Of a DNA stretch of 64,000 nt, positions 33,081-45,732 are shown piece after piece; the first letter of the stretch is position 1; each line of letters starts with the position of its first letter. The stretch is from Cryptomeria japonica (Eukaryota > Streptophyta > Pinopsida > Cupressales > Cupressaceae): positions 819,526,396 through 819,590,395 of the forward strand of contig NC_081414.1 of NCBI RefSeq assembly GCF_030272615.1. The letters are read 5' to 3'. The translations under genes were made by a program, and so were the position numbers. The notes beneath the pieces are model-generated. The model worked only from the letters and a program-made list of their open reading frames with translations. It was not told where the DNA came from and made no database searches.

Positions 33081-35490
33081 ATCATCAGTTACTCAAGGCT
33101 ACACAACTTATCAGTTTGAATTGAGATACAAAAATATTACAGGTGCACTAATGGAACTGAGTCATGAAGGACAGAAAAATTATAGAAGTATGTATGCTTT
33201 TCTACAAATCCACTTCAAAAAGGAGCAGAGTGGAGCCTTTTAAGGGGATCCTTGAGCCTTCTAAGAGGATCCGTTGGATCTAGTAGTGATAGAGGTGGCG
33301 GCATTTCTGCCATGAACTGTCACAGAAAAAATAATTGTCAATAAAATATCAACCTACATAAGCAAAATATGAATAATGAGAAACAACTTATTGTATGCAT
33401 TTAATGAACAAGTATGTATTGATGTTTCAATTACACTTCTGAGCAAATAGTGATTTCTTAAAGCAAGTTACCATATCTACAGTAAGAGGTCTCTAACAAA
33501 TTATGGATGAAGTATCTAGTATTTAAGAAAAATAAGGAAAACACTGGGGTCAGGATAAGCACAAATCACATAACTTAGACTAGTTATTACACTGATAAAT
33601 GATATAAAGATCCAGGTGGCAATTTGAGAAATAATACGAAAAAACAAGTAGGACAACCTTAGCAAAGGCATCATTCCTTTAACGTTGACCAGAGTTTTAC
33701 TTTGATTTTTATCACATTGGAAAGTTAGGTCATGCTCGGCAATAACCAAAAAGGTTCCCATGGCCATCCATTTTGGCCAGAAAGTTTAACAACAAAAACT
33801 GTCCTAAGGACCTAGAAATCACGATCTGCAAAACTGTAGAAATTTCAAAATCTTCAAACTGGATCATTTAATTATGGCAGCTGTAGATGTCAAATATACA
33901 GTGTAACCCGGTTGTATTTATCAACAAAAATATATACTTAATGGATTTTCAAATTTCTATGTGAATCAATTCACATTCAGCTTACAAACCTTGCAAATCC
34001 TGTTGAGAAATAGCTATTAAGTGTTTGACATCCAAAAGTTAAATCAGAATATTGTAGTTTCATATCTCTTACAGAGTTGACTAGCTTCTCATAAACTATT
34101 CTCATTTTTTCAATAAACTTTCATTTACATTGCAGCATCCATGTGTTTCTAACTTTATTGGCTTCATTTCCAATCCCAGTTGCAATTAGAGATGTGAGTT
34201 TTTAAAAGCTCCAGGCATTTCAATTCCAATTCCCTTGAAACTCATTGTTTTAGAAAATAATTTCAACAAAAAGCAATGCCTTCCACTTAAGCATAGAGTA
34301 GAAAGGCAAGTCGTTGCAGTGAAATAGGACATACATGTACCAAACATGGGACTCGTGGAGATGCAGGTATAAGGTTACTGAATGCCATTTGAAATGATGC
34401 ACAGTTTTGAAATGTAAAACTTAGTTACCAGAAGATACAGTGACTAGAACAGAGCACATATCCTTGTACTGAAGTTTCCTTGTGGCTATGATGTGGGTTC
34501 ACTACTCTGACATAAAGGAGCATGTGGTAATAAAATATCAAGAAATATTGAACAAAAAGAAAAAATGATTTTATTTATTTACAGGCCTTCATATTACAAA
34601 CTGGTATTACATATTCCAAAAAAGCTATTACCCTATTTTAATTTTTACAATTCTATGTTCAATTGGCCACTGTCCCTCATAAATCAAGGTAACACACTTT
34701 GATACAGCAACATTACTTTTTCAACCAACATGTGCATCTCATGCAACAAATTGAGTATCCTATTTAATATCTCATACTTAGATTACATAAGAAGCTCCCT
34801 CCACTTCTTCTGGAATCACACAAAAAGGGACCATCTCAAAGCTTTTGATTGAGCTTGCATCCCAAACAGACAGTTACTTCATTTGTGCAACCCTTTTTGG
34901 TCCCCAATGACCTTTACTATCGCATGCTCTCTACTGTATTCCAATCACCTGAATCCTAAAATTTCTCATCTAATGTGTATTTATCTGTCTCCTCCCTAGC
35001 TTAACAGTCAATAAAGCTCACTCACTACCACATATCAAAAAGGACTTACATTAATGAAAGGAATTTATAATTCCACAATGATATCTCAAACAAGATACAA
35101 AATGAAGAGTCAATAATACTTACTTGCATGCAACAAACATGACTTGCATTAAACAAAACGTTGACTCATACAGAGATAATAACATCAAGCACAAAGCAGA
35201 CTCTAAAAACAATTTTGTCAGTGATTAAAAATTATCACAGCCAGTAAGGCCTAAATCCTTGACTTTAGGTTCTAATTTCCAATGCACATGATTCCATGGC
35301 TTTATTCTCAACTTTCCCTCCAAAAACATGTCAATTGTCCTTTGTAGCTTGCATATCTTGAACAGTACATGCCCCAAAATGTCAACTTTAGAATACAAGT
35401 CAGCATTAGCCACCAAACGAAACTCTATAAACAGAAGTCACTCAGTTAGTGGCCACAGTAATTAATGCACATCAGCCTTCTACCCTAAGT
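33081..35490. other. No recognisable gene
   Basis: Long AT-rich intergenic or intronic DNA. The only sizeable ORFs (33516-33767 and 35225-35416, minus strand) have no domain I recognise and no codon-level signal I trust. Confidence 0.4.
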
Positions 35491-35494
35491 TACT

Positions 35495-36095
35495 GGTTCC
35501 AGTTCAGGTGTGGGTACGGGTATCAGAAACCAGTTTATATATATGTCTGTACATATATATAGTATAGAATAATGATACTAATAATTGCCAACGATAAAAT
35601 TATTTAAATAACTCATAATTTGCAAAAAATGAAAATACTGGTAAGTTCATAACTAAATGATTTATCAAATGTCAATACATAAAGAAAATTGCAATCAATA
35701 TTTAATTAATAATCTTCATATTGATATTCATAAAAAGCATCTTAGTCTAAGATTTGGTTCAATTTAACTTGAACCACAACAAGTTGGCCATTTACTGTAC
35801 AAGCTGCTTCATCTACAGATATTTTCTGGCAAGTTGTGCAACAATAATGTCCAAGTCAACACACTTAAGGGTTAGAGTGAAAAATTATATACAGAGGCAT
35901 TTTTTTTATAAAAAATGTTCCAAAAAAATAACTTTTCTCCTGTTTTTTTTGGGCAGTCCTTGGGTCCCCCTGGGTTCTTCCCAGGTTCGCCCAGGATCCC
36001 TCCCGGGTTCCCTGTGCCTGTGAGGGAGCCCACTAGGCAACCCGAACCAGACCAGAACCCAAACTGTACCCACACAAGTACCCAGGGGTTTTTAG
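35495..36095. mobile_element. Possible MITE-like element with GC-rich inner block
   Basis: The left part has GTTCAGGTGTGGGTACGGGT (35505-35524). The right part on the opposite strand has GTGTGGGTACAGTTTGGGTTC (about 36057-36077), giving a loose inverted relationship. A C/G-rich block at 35950-36040 repeats CCCGGGTTCCC and CCAGGTTCGCCC variants. No clean TIR or TSD was found, so class is uncertain. Confidence 0.3.
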
Positions 36096-37484
36096 AGCAA
36101 TCAGGTAACTTAGCTTCTATCCAAGTCCAAAATAGTAATAAACAGTAAGAGCTGAATTCATATCCAGTTCTAATTTCCAATGGCATGTCATTGACAACAG
36201 CTCATAAAAGGTAAGAACTAGTTTGGCAGTTCATGAAAGGTCTACAATCTGGCACCAGCATATTGATAGCCTTCAAGAGAAGGTGGCTCATTTAAAGTTC
36301 CAACCATTATGCCACATTGTTAACCATAAAGTGGTTTTGAACATATGTGATATTTCTGTTAAAAGGCAAATCAAGAAACCTAATTGAATATATTGACGTG
36401 ATTGCTCTATAGTCTATAATATGAAATAAGTACGTGCATGTTTATTTGGCTGAGGATGCCAAATTAACACATAATATGCATTAACAAATGGTTTTCCAAC
36501 CAGGAGATAGACAGAAATTTTCAATTAATAACAAATCTATATAATAACAAAAACATGCATTACTTGTAGACTACATAGAAATGAATGAAGTTCAGGTTGG
36601 TTTTCACATCCCAAGGCAAATAAGTTTTTGTCAAAACACTTGTGGATGCATTTTACTTGAAAATTCAGCTTCCAGAATTTAGTAACAAAGAATTGAAAAA
36701 ACATTATTAGCCTTATCATTTTTAGGCTGCATGACAGGAGGGTTTTCTGTGAAACGAAATCCTTTCTAAAAGCAAACATAATCAGTTCTTTTCAAGGAGG
36801 GCATATTACCAATGATTAATTCCAAGGTTTATCAAATACAATTAAACTTTAATTACATACAGATCATTTCTTCAAATTCTAAAATGAGAAGTAAATTGCA
36901 TAAAGCTTATAAAAACACTTCACCAAATGGCAAGTCTAAATGATCAGAACTGCATGTCGACCCATAATTAGATTTCATACAGTTATCATGGTGCTGATTG
37001 AGCACATATTACCAATAATTTTTCTTTACCAAGCAGGAGCTATGAAAGGGACCACAAAAATAAAACAATAAAAGATACCAAAATGGGGGGAGAGGGGTCC
37101 CAAAATGGATAACCCCTAGACATGCCAGATTTAGAGAGAAGCACCTGTGAAAGGAACTACAAATATAGGACAATAAAAGATACCAAAATGTGGGGAACGA
37201 GAAAACACAAAACAGCTGATCCCTAGACAGAGCAGATTATGAGAAGCACCTTAATTTTGGCCTGATGCTTACATATTTTTGTTGCTAAGTTCCAATTTAT
37301 TCGGAAAATGGTCAAAGCAAAATTTACCATAATACTCCATAAACATTCATATAAAATAATTGACCGCACCCATGTTGTTTCTCAGTCAAATCAAGAAACT
37401 AACAAAAAAAATGACGAATATTAAACACACTTGCAAAGTTTTGGGAAGTATGGGAACAGGATTATAAAAATTATAGGTTTAGGA
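36096..37484. other. No recognisable gene
   Basis: AT-rich sequence. A short local duplication (ATAAAAGATACCAAAATG near 37068 and 37165) is the only structure seen. Confidence 0.4.
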
Positions 37485-39300
37485 TGTAGACACCTAAACT
37501 TCATCCTTACACTTTAATCAATTCTAATTCGTTATTCTTACACCACCTCCTGCACTGATTGATTAAATAAGACATTAAATTAATCAGGTTTCCCTCATCA
37601 GCTCCATTTATTAAATTAAACGACACTAACATTGATTAATTAATCAGTTTATTTAATCAGCTATACTAATGTCCATGATCCCCCCTTCATTCAGAAAAAT
37701 AAAATAAAACACATTTGTCAAAAATCCACATCATCCATTTATCTAATTTCAACTCCTAAGAATCCTAAATGAAATCAACATTTAATCTTAGCCATCCAAA
37801 TCATCAAATTAATCCTAGCCATCAAATTCCAAACAAATCACCAAATCCAAAATAAAATCAGCATTCAATCCTAGCCATCAAATAAATCAAACAAATCCTA
37901 GCCATTCATCTCCAATTATCTTCAATCCAAACTCAAATTAACTTTCAATCTCAACCATCCACAAAATCTAATCAATCCCAACCCTCTGTACACCCACTAC
38001 CTACATTAAATCCTCACCTACCTCTCAAATTCAAATTAGAATTCATCTCATGCAATCCTAGCCATCCGTCGGAAAACAATTTCAACCCATCATTTATCCT
38101 CATCAAATCTATAAAACCACCCTTCCACAAGCAATTTTAAAGAGATGAGAAGAATCCAATTAGGTACATGGTGCCACGTTGAAGACTCCCAAGAGCAACT
38201 CAAAACCAAGCACACACACACAGACTAGGTTTGTATTGGTTGTATGTTTTTCAATTCAAATTTGCATACTTAGTTTGCTCAATTGGAGGTAGCAATAAGA
38301 TTCAATTTTAGTTTTCTTTCATTGTTTTTCCCACTCCACATTCTAGCACACCCAATGGGACCACATCCCAAGCTAGATTGCACATTTTCAAAGTCAATTT
38401 GAGTGATTTTTCATAGGTTTTCCACATCCATTTGATGTTTTCTTCTCCTTTACACAAGTAGTCTATCAAACAACTAATCCTTTCTAGGTCATGGCATATT
38501 TGCATTGAATATCGGTGCACCTACACTCTAGCAAACAATTGAAAATTAAAACCTCCCCTAGGGACGCAAGTGTTTTCTAGACTAACTTGGTTGTGGCATA
38601 GGTGTATTGGTTTTGGCATAAGAACCTTTAAGATTTTGTAAACCAGTTTAGCTTTTTGCACCAATTTGTGGCATGTACGAATCTGTCAGTTTTTTTGCAT
38701 TCTTTAATGTATATATCTCTAGAAATGCTTACTATTAATTGTTCATCTCAAGCACTCTATGTATCAACATATATGCAGTCTATGTGGGATATATGCTCTA
38801 TGCGACAAAGCATACCCTTCGGATTGGTTTTACTCTTCTTTTTTTAAGATCTTTCTTGCTAACGCTAACCCTTGTTGGTGTGTATCTTGATCATTTGTTC
38901 CATTTATTGACCATTTGTAGCAAGTTTGCCCATTTGAAGATAAATCCATGGTGATTGTACATTCATTTGTAAAAGATCAAAAGTCTAAAACCTCTTTCAC
39001 ACATCTTTAATTTCCTAAGGAATAATACTTTCTTGTGTGCTATGCTTGCTTTTATATTTGGCTTGTCTATTTGTGGAATAGGTTTGTGTATACTCTCCTC
39101 TCACATTGCAAGGCAATCTTGAGGATCAAAAGCAACCTTTTTGCTTGTCTCCTAAAAGAATCTTGGGTATGCTGCCTCCATGCACCTTTGGCCGACCTTG
39201 GAGATCAAAAGCAAGTCACCTTCTATATTTTTCCCTTTTAGCAGGCTTGGCTTGGATTTCATCACCAAGTGGCAACCCAAGCCCTTGCATTTGATTGAGG
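37485..39300 (+). mobile_element. Gypsy LTR region (plus strand), start at TGTAGACACC
   Basis: It begins TGTAGACACCTAAA, identical for 14 bases to the LTR start at 6497 on the other strand. A TATA-like CTATAAAA lies near 38110. Positions 37890-38330 are closely related to 58908-59690, including the site where a TRIM has inserted in that second copy. The 3' LTR boundary and primer site were not located. Only shadow ORFs are present. Confidence 0.6.
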
Positions 39301-40810
39301 TGTATAAATTGTGAATACAACAATAGGCTCCTCCATTCAAAGTGCATTTGTCATTATTTACGATTGGGTTAAAGTAAATTTGTGGGCCTACAAAATCAAA
39401 CACTCACCCAAAATAAAATGGGAATTTTGTTTTGTTTGTCATGTCTTCCCCTTGTGTAAAAAAATTTTAAACCATCCAAATATTATTAAAAAAAAACTAA
39501 AAAGTTCAACCCTTTCACCCAAAAATCAGGTCACATTTTCAATATCACATGTTGTAACTAGGAACAAATATAGAACCAACACTAACATGAACTTGTGGAA
39601 GAGAACCTTCTCTCAAATGATAGAGTCCACATAGGATACAACCTCAAGAAGGACCAAGCTGCATGCGGTCCTTATATTAAAACCTTCACAAAACAAATAT
39701 GCTTACGAACAAGACGACCTTTATTTGCTTTGGACCAAGATGAGCCAAAATAGAGACAATCTACTTAGGCATCTTGTAGAAACGGAGCTAAGTTCCCCAA
39801 AAACTTCACCTTCACCAATGTCATGCACTGAGACCTTCATTAAACCCACTCCCAACAATCATGGCCATAATGGATGACCATACCAACAATCATGCTAAAC
39901 TTTGCAACGACCCCTTGAATAACACAAACCTTAATAATAGAGAAGCTAATGACGCCACACAGTAATACTTGTGGTAGAGGCCCTTCCCATCAAAATTTTC
40001 AAATTCCACCCCATTACAACATCCCACCATTACAATGGCATTCCATTCAATCAAGAATGGAGGGCAATGAAAAAGATCATCAAATGCTTGCAAGTTAGAT
40101 CCTCCAACCAACATAAAAGGTAGAAGTTTGAGGATTTGTGTCCCTATCCTCTTGACTAATCACTTCTCAAACACACTTCCCTTTTCTCTTTGTAATCCCA
40201 AGTTCAATAAATATAACAATGATTTCTTAATCTATCTTTTCCCAAGAAGACTAGATGGGCATGACCTTGAATAGTTCCTCCATTTGCCTAGAGGTCCCAT
40301 TGTGTCATTCCCAAATTTGGTAGAAAAATTTGTGAAACATTTCTCTTCCAACATAGAACACATACTCACCGTGATGGATCTATATAATACAAAACAAATA
40401 AACAAGAGCTTCTCTTCCTTTCTATAACAGTAGAGGAGCCTCTCAAGTAGGTTCCCAAGGCCATACCTTGAAAAACAACTGATCCATATCTTCATCACCA
40501 ACCTCAATCCCAAATTAGACTTTCATTTACAAGTCCATTGCATGGCCTCTGGCCTCCTTTGACAATATCATCGAAAAGGAGGTACAAATCAAAAAAGCTC
40601 TAATCAACAAAGGACTTGTAACGGTATGCACAAGAGACCAAACTCCAATAAGAAACCCAAAATCTTCATCTAAAACAAGAACGTGGTTGGTAAAAGAGTA
40701 ACAAATTCCAAGAACATTTGGGTAATATAGAACCACCCTAGTGTTACCATACTTAGGGACCAACCAAAACAAGAAATCAAAAAAAGCCAATATACACCCT
40801 AGTATAGCCC
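39301..40810 (+). other. Probable gypsy leader/gag region, too decayed to read
   Basis: It lies between the LTR region and the gag C-terminal remnant at 40811. Several short minus-strand ORFs are here, but none looks like a protein family. No gag core domain was recognised. Confidence 0.35.
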
Positions 40811-41120
40811 ATGGAGGCAATGTTTTGCATATTGCTTAAAGTAAATATGACCACATTCTCGCCAACCAAGCCATTTAAAGAAAGTAAACCTAAGCTTGCT
40901 TGGTACAAGGATAATGAATATTGTAAATATCACAAATTCAAGGGCCATACCACCAACAAGCATATGAAGCTTAAAAACTACATCCAAGACTTGATCGATA
41001 AGAGAGGCATTGAAGTGGACAAACAAGCTTCATCCTCATTGCTTCATCCTCATTGAATGACCAAATGACAATTTATCAAGATCCTTTCCTAAAGCACGAC
41101 CAATTGTGATCCCCTTCCAA
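40811..41120 (+). pseudogene. Gypsy gag C-terminal remnant
   Basis: The frame reads KPKLAWYKDNEYCKYHKFKG, then HTTNKHMKLKNYIQDLIDKR. It aligns with YCEFHKSKGHKTGNC and LKNIIQDLIDRGDIEIEG in the gag at 961-2520. The knuckle-like C-x2-H-x4-H is present, but the final Cys is replaced by His (TTNKH). This shows the element at 37485 is related to the left-hand gypsy element. Downstream the frame breaks. Confidence 0.78.
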
Positions 41121-41539
41121 ACCAAATCAAAACTAAGACACCTAAACTTGCCATATACATTAAGACCTCTAATAACTATAATTCTTGTTGGCAATATCAA
41201 ACAAGTTGATTATCAAAACAATACTATTAAAATCAGAACCCATCATTGTGTCGCAACCACATTACATGGTAGGGTCACCATTGAAAGGACACCTCTTCCA
41301 ATACAATCTCCTTGAACAACTTGAGAAAGACGGGACACACATCGATCCTAAATCTCCTCCGAATATCTAATGTGCATAAGGAGGTACTCAACAAGGTCTC
41401 ACAAAAGTCAAAGATCCCTCGTAACATTGTTCCTTAACACTGTCATACCCTAATTGGCCACCTATAATCCCCTCATCATCTCACTTTCAATGAGCAAGAT
41501 ATGCTATTCTCATATCCATTCCATAATTGCCCCTTACAT

Positions 41540-42160
41540 ATAGAGGCCATCATTGCATAACATAAATTTAGAAGAGTTCTTATTGATAATGGTTCTAGAT
41601 TGAATCTTTGCACCCTAACAGATGAACCTCCTTGGCTACATAAAAGAGACCTTCAATCTGCAAATAATCACAATTAAGGACTGATGATGCAAAAATGGGA
41701 TAAAAAGGAGCCATAAACTTGCTAATAGAAGCCAAGTCATTTGTACAATTAACCTTGTACCATGTTGTCCACCTTGTTATCCCCTAAACGTCCTCCTGGG
41801 ACACTTGGATCCACACCATGCTGACCCTCCCTTCCACATTACTACAATATTATAATTCTTTAATGAAGGCATTAAAGTCACCATCCTTGTTGATCCATGC
41901 ACCTTCCAGTATTTCCAAATGTTGGAAGCCCATTATCAAAAGGCTCATCTTTGTCAAAGTATCAAAATCCCCACCCCTATCAAAGACCAACATACCACAT
42001 CTCAACTTGATCCAAATGACCTTCCACCCTCATCCAACAACCCACATCCCAAAACTAAAATCAAGATTGCCAACACAAGTTGTCAGGAATAAGAAATTGA
42101 ATAGGACTTTCATTGGTGCACTCTTCGTATCATCTTATGGCCAACTTGACTGAAAATAAA
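41540..42160 (+). pseudogene. Gypsy protease remnant
   Basis: At about 41576-41620 the plus strand encodes RVLIDNGSRLNLCTLT, matching LIDGGAGLNICTL of the left-hand element; the active-site triplet is D-N-G. At 41765-41850 broken frames recall the NVLLG-PWIH-PSTLHQ block. From 41818 a 111-aa open frame has no domain of its own and is probably an out-of-frame reading. Confidence 0.65.
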
Positions 42161-42939
42161 TCCCAAAGTACACCAAGTTACGATATGGTTCTTTGTGCAG
42201 CATCATCTTCTAGAAAATGAACACATCATGAGGTTCAACAATTCCTAGCTTCAACCTAAGGAAGAGCTTGCATCATGTTTTCAAACTAATGAATATCCTA
42301 TTGCCCTCAAAATGTGCAAGCATGTGAAATATTGAGGTAAGGGCCTTGGACTACATAAATAGTGGATCTTTGAACCTATCCAAGTCAACACCAATATAGC
42401 AATTAGGATACATATCATGGGCTGAGCAACTTGTCATTCTTAGTGAATCCTCTAGGACCAAAGGGGATGTTCCCTTTGATGTTGGAAATCAATGTCAAAA
42501 ATCCTCAAACAATAACCATATTAAATCCTAGCTGCCACTAACCTCTTTCCAAACTCTATGATCCTTGCAATCAATCTATCAAAGAAAACTCATCCACACT
42601 CCCCAAGGAAGATCTGGAAGACATGCAATAGATGAGGAACTCAATCTCCCGCTAGCACCTACATAGCTTCTAGATGGATCATCATTATTAGTTGAGGATG
42701 CCAATAATGTCAACTCAAGGATAGTGGATAATCCAAAGCTCACACAAATCACCACTACCATGAATCCTGAAGAAAAGGAAATACATGCCACCTCATTTGA
42801 GGAATATTTTGATTGTGTTTCCCTAGTCCTATGCCAATCTGCTAGGACTAGATCCTTCTCTAGTTGTACATCACATTGGCGTACAATTGGACCACAAGCG
42901 TATAACCCAAGCACAAGATGCACCCTAAATTTCCCTTCT

Positions 42940-43627
42940 AGACAAAGAAGAAATGTAAAAATTGAGGTAGGCTTCATCAACCCCGTTAATTAGTTTGAAT
43001 GGATCTCCAACATTGTACTAGTCAACAAAAAGACCAAAGCGATCCAATTTTATTTAACTTTTTGTGACGTCAATAAGGCACGCCACAAGGATGACTTTCC
43101 CTTGCCCAATATGGACATCATAGTCAACTCTATAGCAAGAGATGAAATACTCTCCCTCATGGATGGATTCTTCCATTACAATCAAATCCAAATAGCACCT
43201 AAAGATCAACACAAGACAACCTTTGTAACACCATGGAGAACATTTTGTTATCAAGTTATGTCCTTTGGGTTGAAGAACAGAGTAGCCAACTATCAAGTGA
43301 CTATGATTGTCATCTTCTATGACATGCTCTATCATGACGTCAAAGATTAAATGGATGACATATTGGTCAAAGCTAGAATGAGCTAAACATCCTACAATTT
43401 TATGACAATCCTTCAAGAACTCAAAGAATACAAGGTTCATCTGAATTTAAAGAAATGTGTATCTAACTAGCTTATAACAAACTACTAGGATGCATTGTCT
43501 CTTGACCATGTATTGAGGTTGATACTACAAAAGGGGAATACCTCTATCTCACAACCTCCAACAACTCAAATGCCTACAAGGGACACTAAAAGCTATCAAG
43601 AGGTTCATCGCTCAACTCACTAACAAG
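42940..43627 (+). pseudogene. Gypsy reverse transcriptase remnant
   Basis: RVT_1 of Ty3/gypsy type is readable: VGFINPVN*FEWISNIVLVN, then RHKDDFPLPNMDIIVNSI. Next come ILSLMDGFFHYNQIQIAPKD (motif A with Asp), TTFVTPWRTFCYQVMSFGLK and the catalytic box. That box reads stop-M-D-D-I-L-V-K (43347 onward), where Y-V/M-D-D is expected, so the Tyr codon has become TAA. The tail reads LKAIKRFIAQLTNKCQQ near 43590-43627, after which homology stops. RNase H is absent. Confidence 0.87.
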
Positions 43628-44378
43628 TGTCAACAATAACATCAAAACTTACATAACCTTGCAATTTCGTGTTGTATTTTGCACTCACTTTGGCATTTAC
43701 ATTGTTGGTGCCAAACGTATAGCACTCATGTTGTTTCTCCTTTTTTTTGTGTTCCAAGTGTCTTGTTCATGCTTTTCCTAGCGCTTTGGACTTTTGTTTA
43801 GCCTAAATTGTTCAAATGCTACCATGTCATGCAAAGTGTTCAAAACTTTTTAGTTGTCGACAGTTGGTATCTCCGCCAACACTATCTTAATATGATGATT
43901 CAAGTTTAATGACCATTTATGGGTGTTTCAAATCTCATCATTCCTTTGGTTTTTGGCAAGTAACCTTATTGAAGAGACTCAAACCATCCCTTTGCTTTCC
44001 TCTTTGACTAAATTCAAACCTCTATTCTTCCACTCTATTACTATCTTGGCAATCATCTATCTCTGAAGCTCTCAGTTATAGAAATCTATGGAAGTTCTTG
44101 AAGCTTTCTTGTTATCAACTTATTCCCTTGTTGATATGTAGACTACTATTGTACTCTTCAATTTCATAGAGGTGTGGTAGCAACATTGCAACAAGCAGAA
44201 GTCTCCTTTGGCTCTAACCGAACTTTTGTGAGGTGCCATTGTTCTTGTGTCTAGTTCCAACTTCTTATTTTTCTCATTGTAGTTGTTATTGCATACCTTT
44301 GCGATTGTCTCATTGGCATTGAGGGATCATATACTTGCTCATTTGCATTTGTATTTCCATTACATTTAAATGGCTATG
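43628..44378 (+). other. Unclassified stretch between RT remnant and solo LTR
   Basis: Pyrimidine-rich sequence with no coding signal. It ends at the TSD CTATG (44374-44378) of the solo LTR. Confidence 0.4.
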
Positions 44379-45247
44379 TGTTGATGTGTTTTTCATGCAC
44401 ATGCGAACACAGAATAAAATACCAAGGTATCTTATCCTCTCTTGAACAAAGTTTCCCCAAATGCTGAAGATTTCGCCTAAGGATCAATCGAGGCAACTCC
44501 AAGGTTCTTATATGTAGGGCCTCTAAGTGTGGATAAGCTCTTGCGGTATGATGTGATTTTGCTGGAATCACAAGAGGACTTACATTTGATGACCTGAGCG
44601 TCTGATTTACTTTGGATATCACTGGAATGTGGGTCTTTACTGATCCTTGATTTTTTAAAAAGGGAAAAAAGGACAAGGGCTGGAGAGGAATCTCTAATTC
44701 TAACACTAAGAATGTAGGAGCAATGGATGACCTTTGATGAAACTCTAACTAAGTCTTGCTTTGACATGCTATGATCATCTCCACAAGGTTAGTGCGATCT
44801 TCTAAGGATAGCTTTATGATGTTCAGATCACCGCTACAAGCATAGACATCGTCAAGTTGATGCATATCAATGAAGAAGCGATAATTGAAGTTAAGCTTAA
44901 GTTGAATAATTCCAATTAACTACGCAAGGCAAGTTTGCAATCAACAAACCACTAGTAGTATGGATATACAAATTTCACCATTGATCATGCAAATTCCTTC
45001 CATTCATCCAATAACATGAAATTAAATTTGAGAAGTATAGAGACCATGCAAATTGTCAAATCAACACAAAGAATTCACCATTCCTTCAATGAAGTTTACA
45101 TGTCTTTTGCAACAATGTCTTGACAACAATCTTTGCCTTCTCTTTCTACTCTACCCTAAAATGCTATCTACTATTGAGCTACTAATTATTGACCATCTCT
45201 CTTTTGCTAACTCCTAACTATTCTCTTTACAAATGAAGAGCCAAGGC

Positions 45248-45255
45248 TTTATATA
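45248..45255 (-). promoter_or_regulatory. TATA box of the solo LTR
   Basis: The minus strand reads CTCTATATAAAGCCTTGG, a strong plant TATA context, about 480 bases downstream of the hairpin array. Confidence 0.55.
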
Positions 45256-45732
45256 GAGAGCCCTTTACAAATTGATGGCTCTGATTGACTTAGAATCAAT
45301 GGCTAGGATTACAAGATAGAAATTCTAATTAGGGTTTGTTATAACAAACTTCCTTAGCCAATGAGAAAATTACATTCAATGAGTGTGGACCAATAGGAAG
45401 CAGGGGTAGGTACACCGAAGTTTGTGTCGTCCCTATAGGTACATTGAATTTGGACATGTTGAGGTGGACCAATCCGACTGGAGAAAAAGGGACTGGGATG
45501 CCATCTTGTCTGACGTTTGTATCTTGGTTGATCCTCCTCTGTCCTTGATGCGAAGAATGATGTACCTCCTTGACTTCCATGTGCTTGATGAGGCTTCCTC
45601 ACTATCAAGTGTTCTTTCTCTGGTAACATGTCTCGCCTTGAAGTGTTGGTAATGTCATTCTTCTCTGTCATCATGTGGGTATTTTAGAATGAAATTCGCT
45701 CATGATCCTCTCCAGGGACAGGCCCCATAATA

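Noticed and set aside
33516-33767. 83-aa minus-strand ORF with a hydrophobic stretch as a membrane protein
   Set aside because: No recognisable family, no splice or promoter context, and Phe/Ile richness is expected from AT-rich DNA.
41818-42153. 111-aa ORF as an independent protein
   Set aside because: Adjacent broken frames match gypsy protease blocks, so it is probably an out-of-frame reading of the pol remnant.
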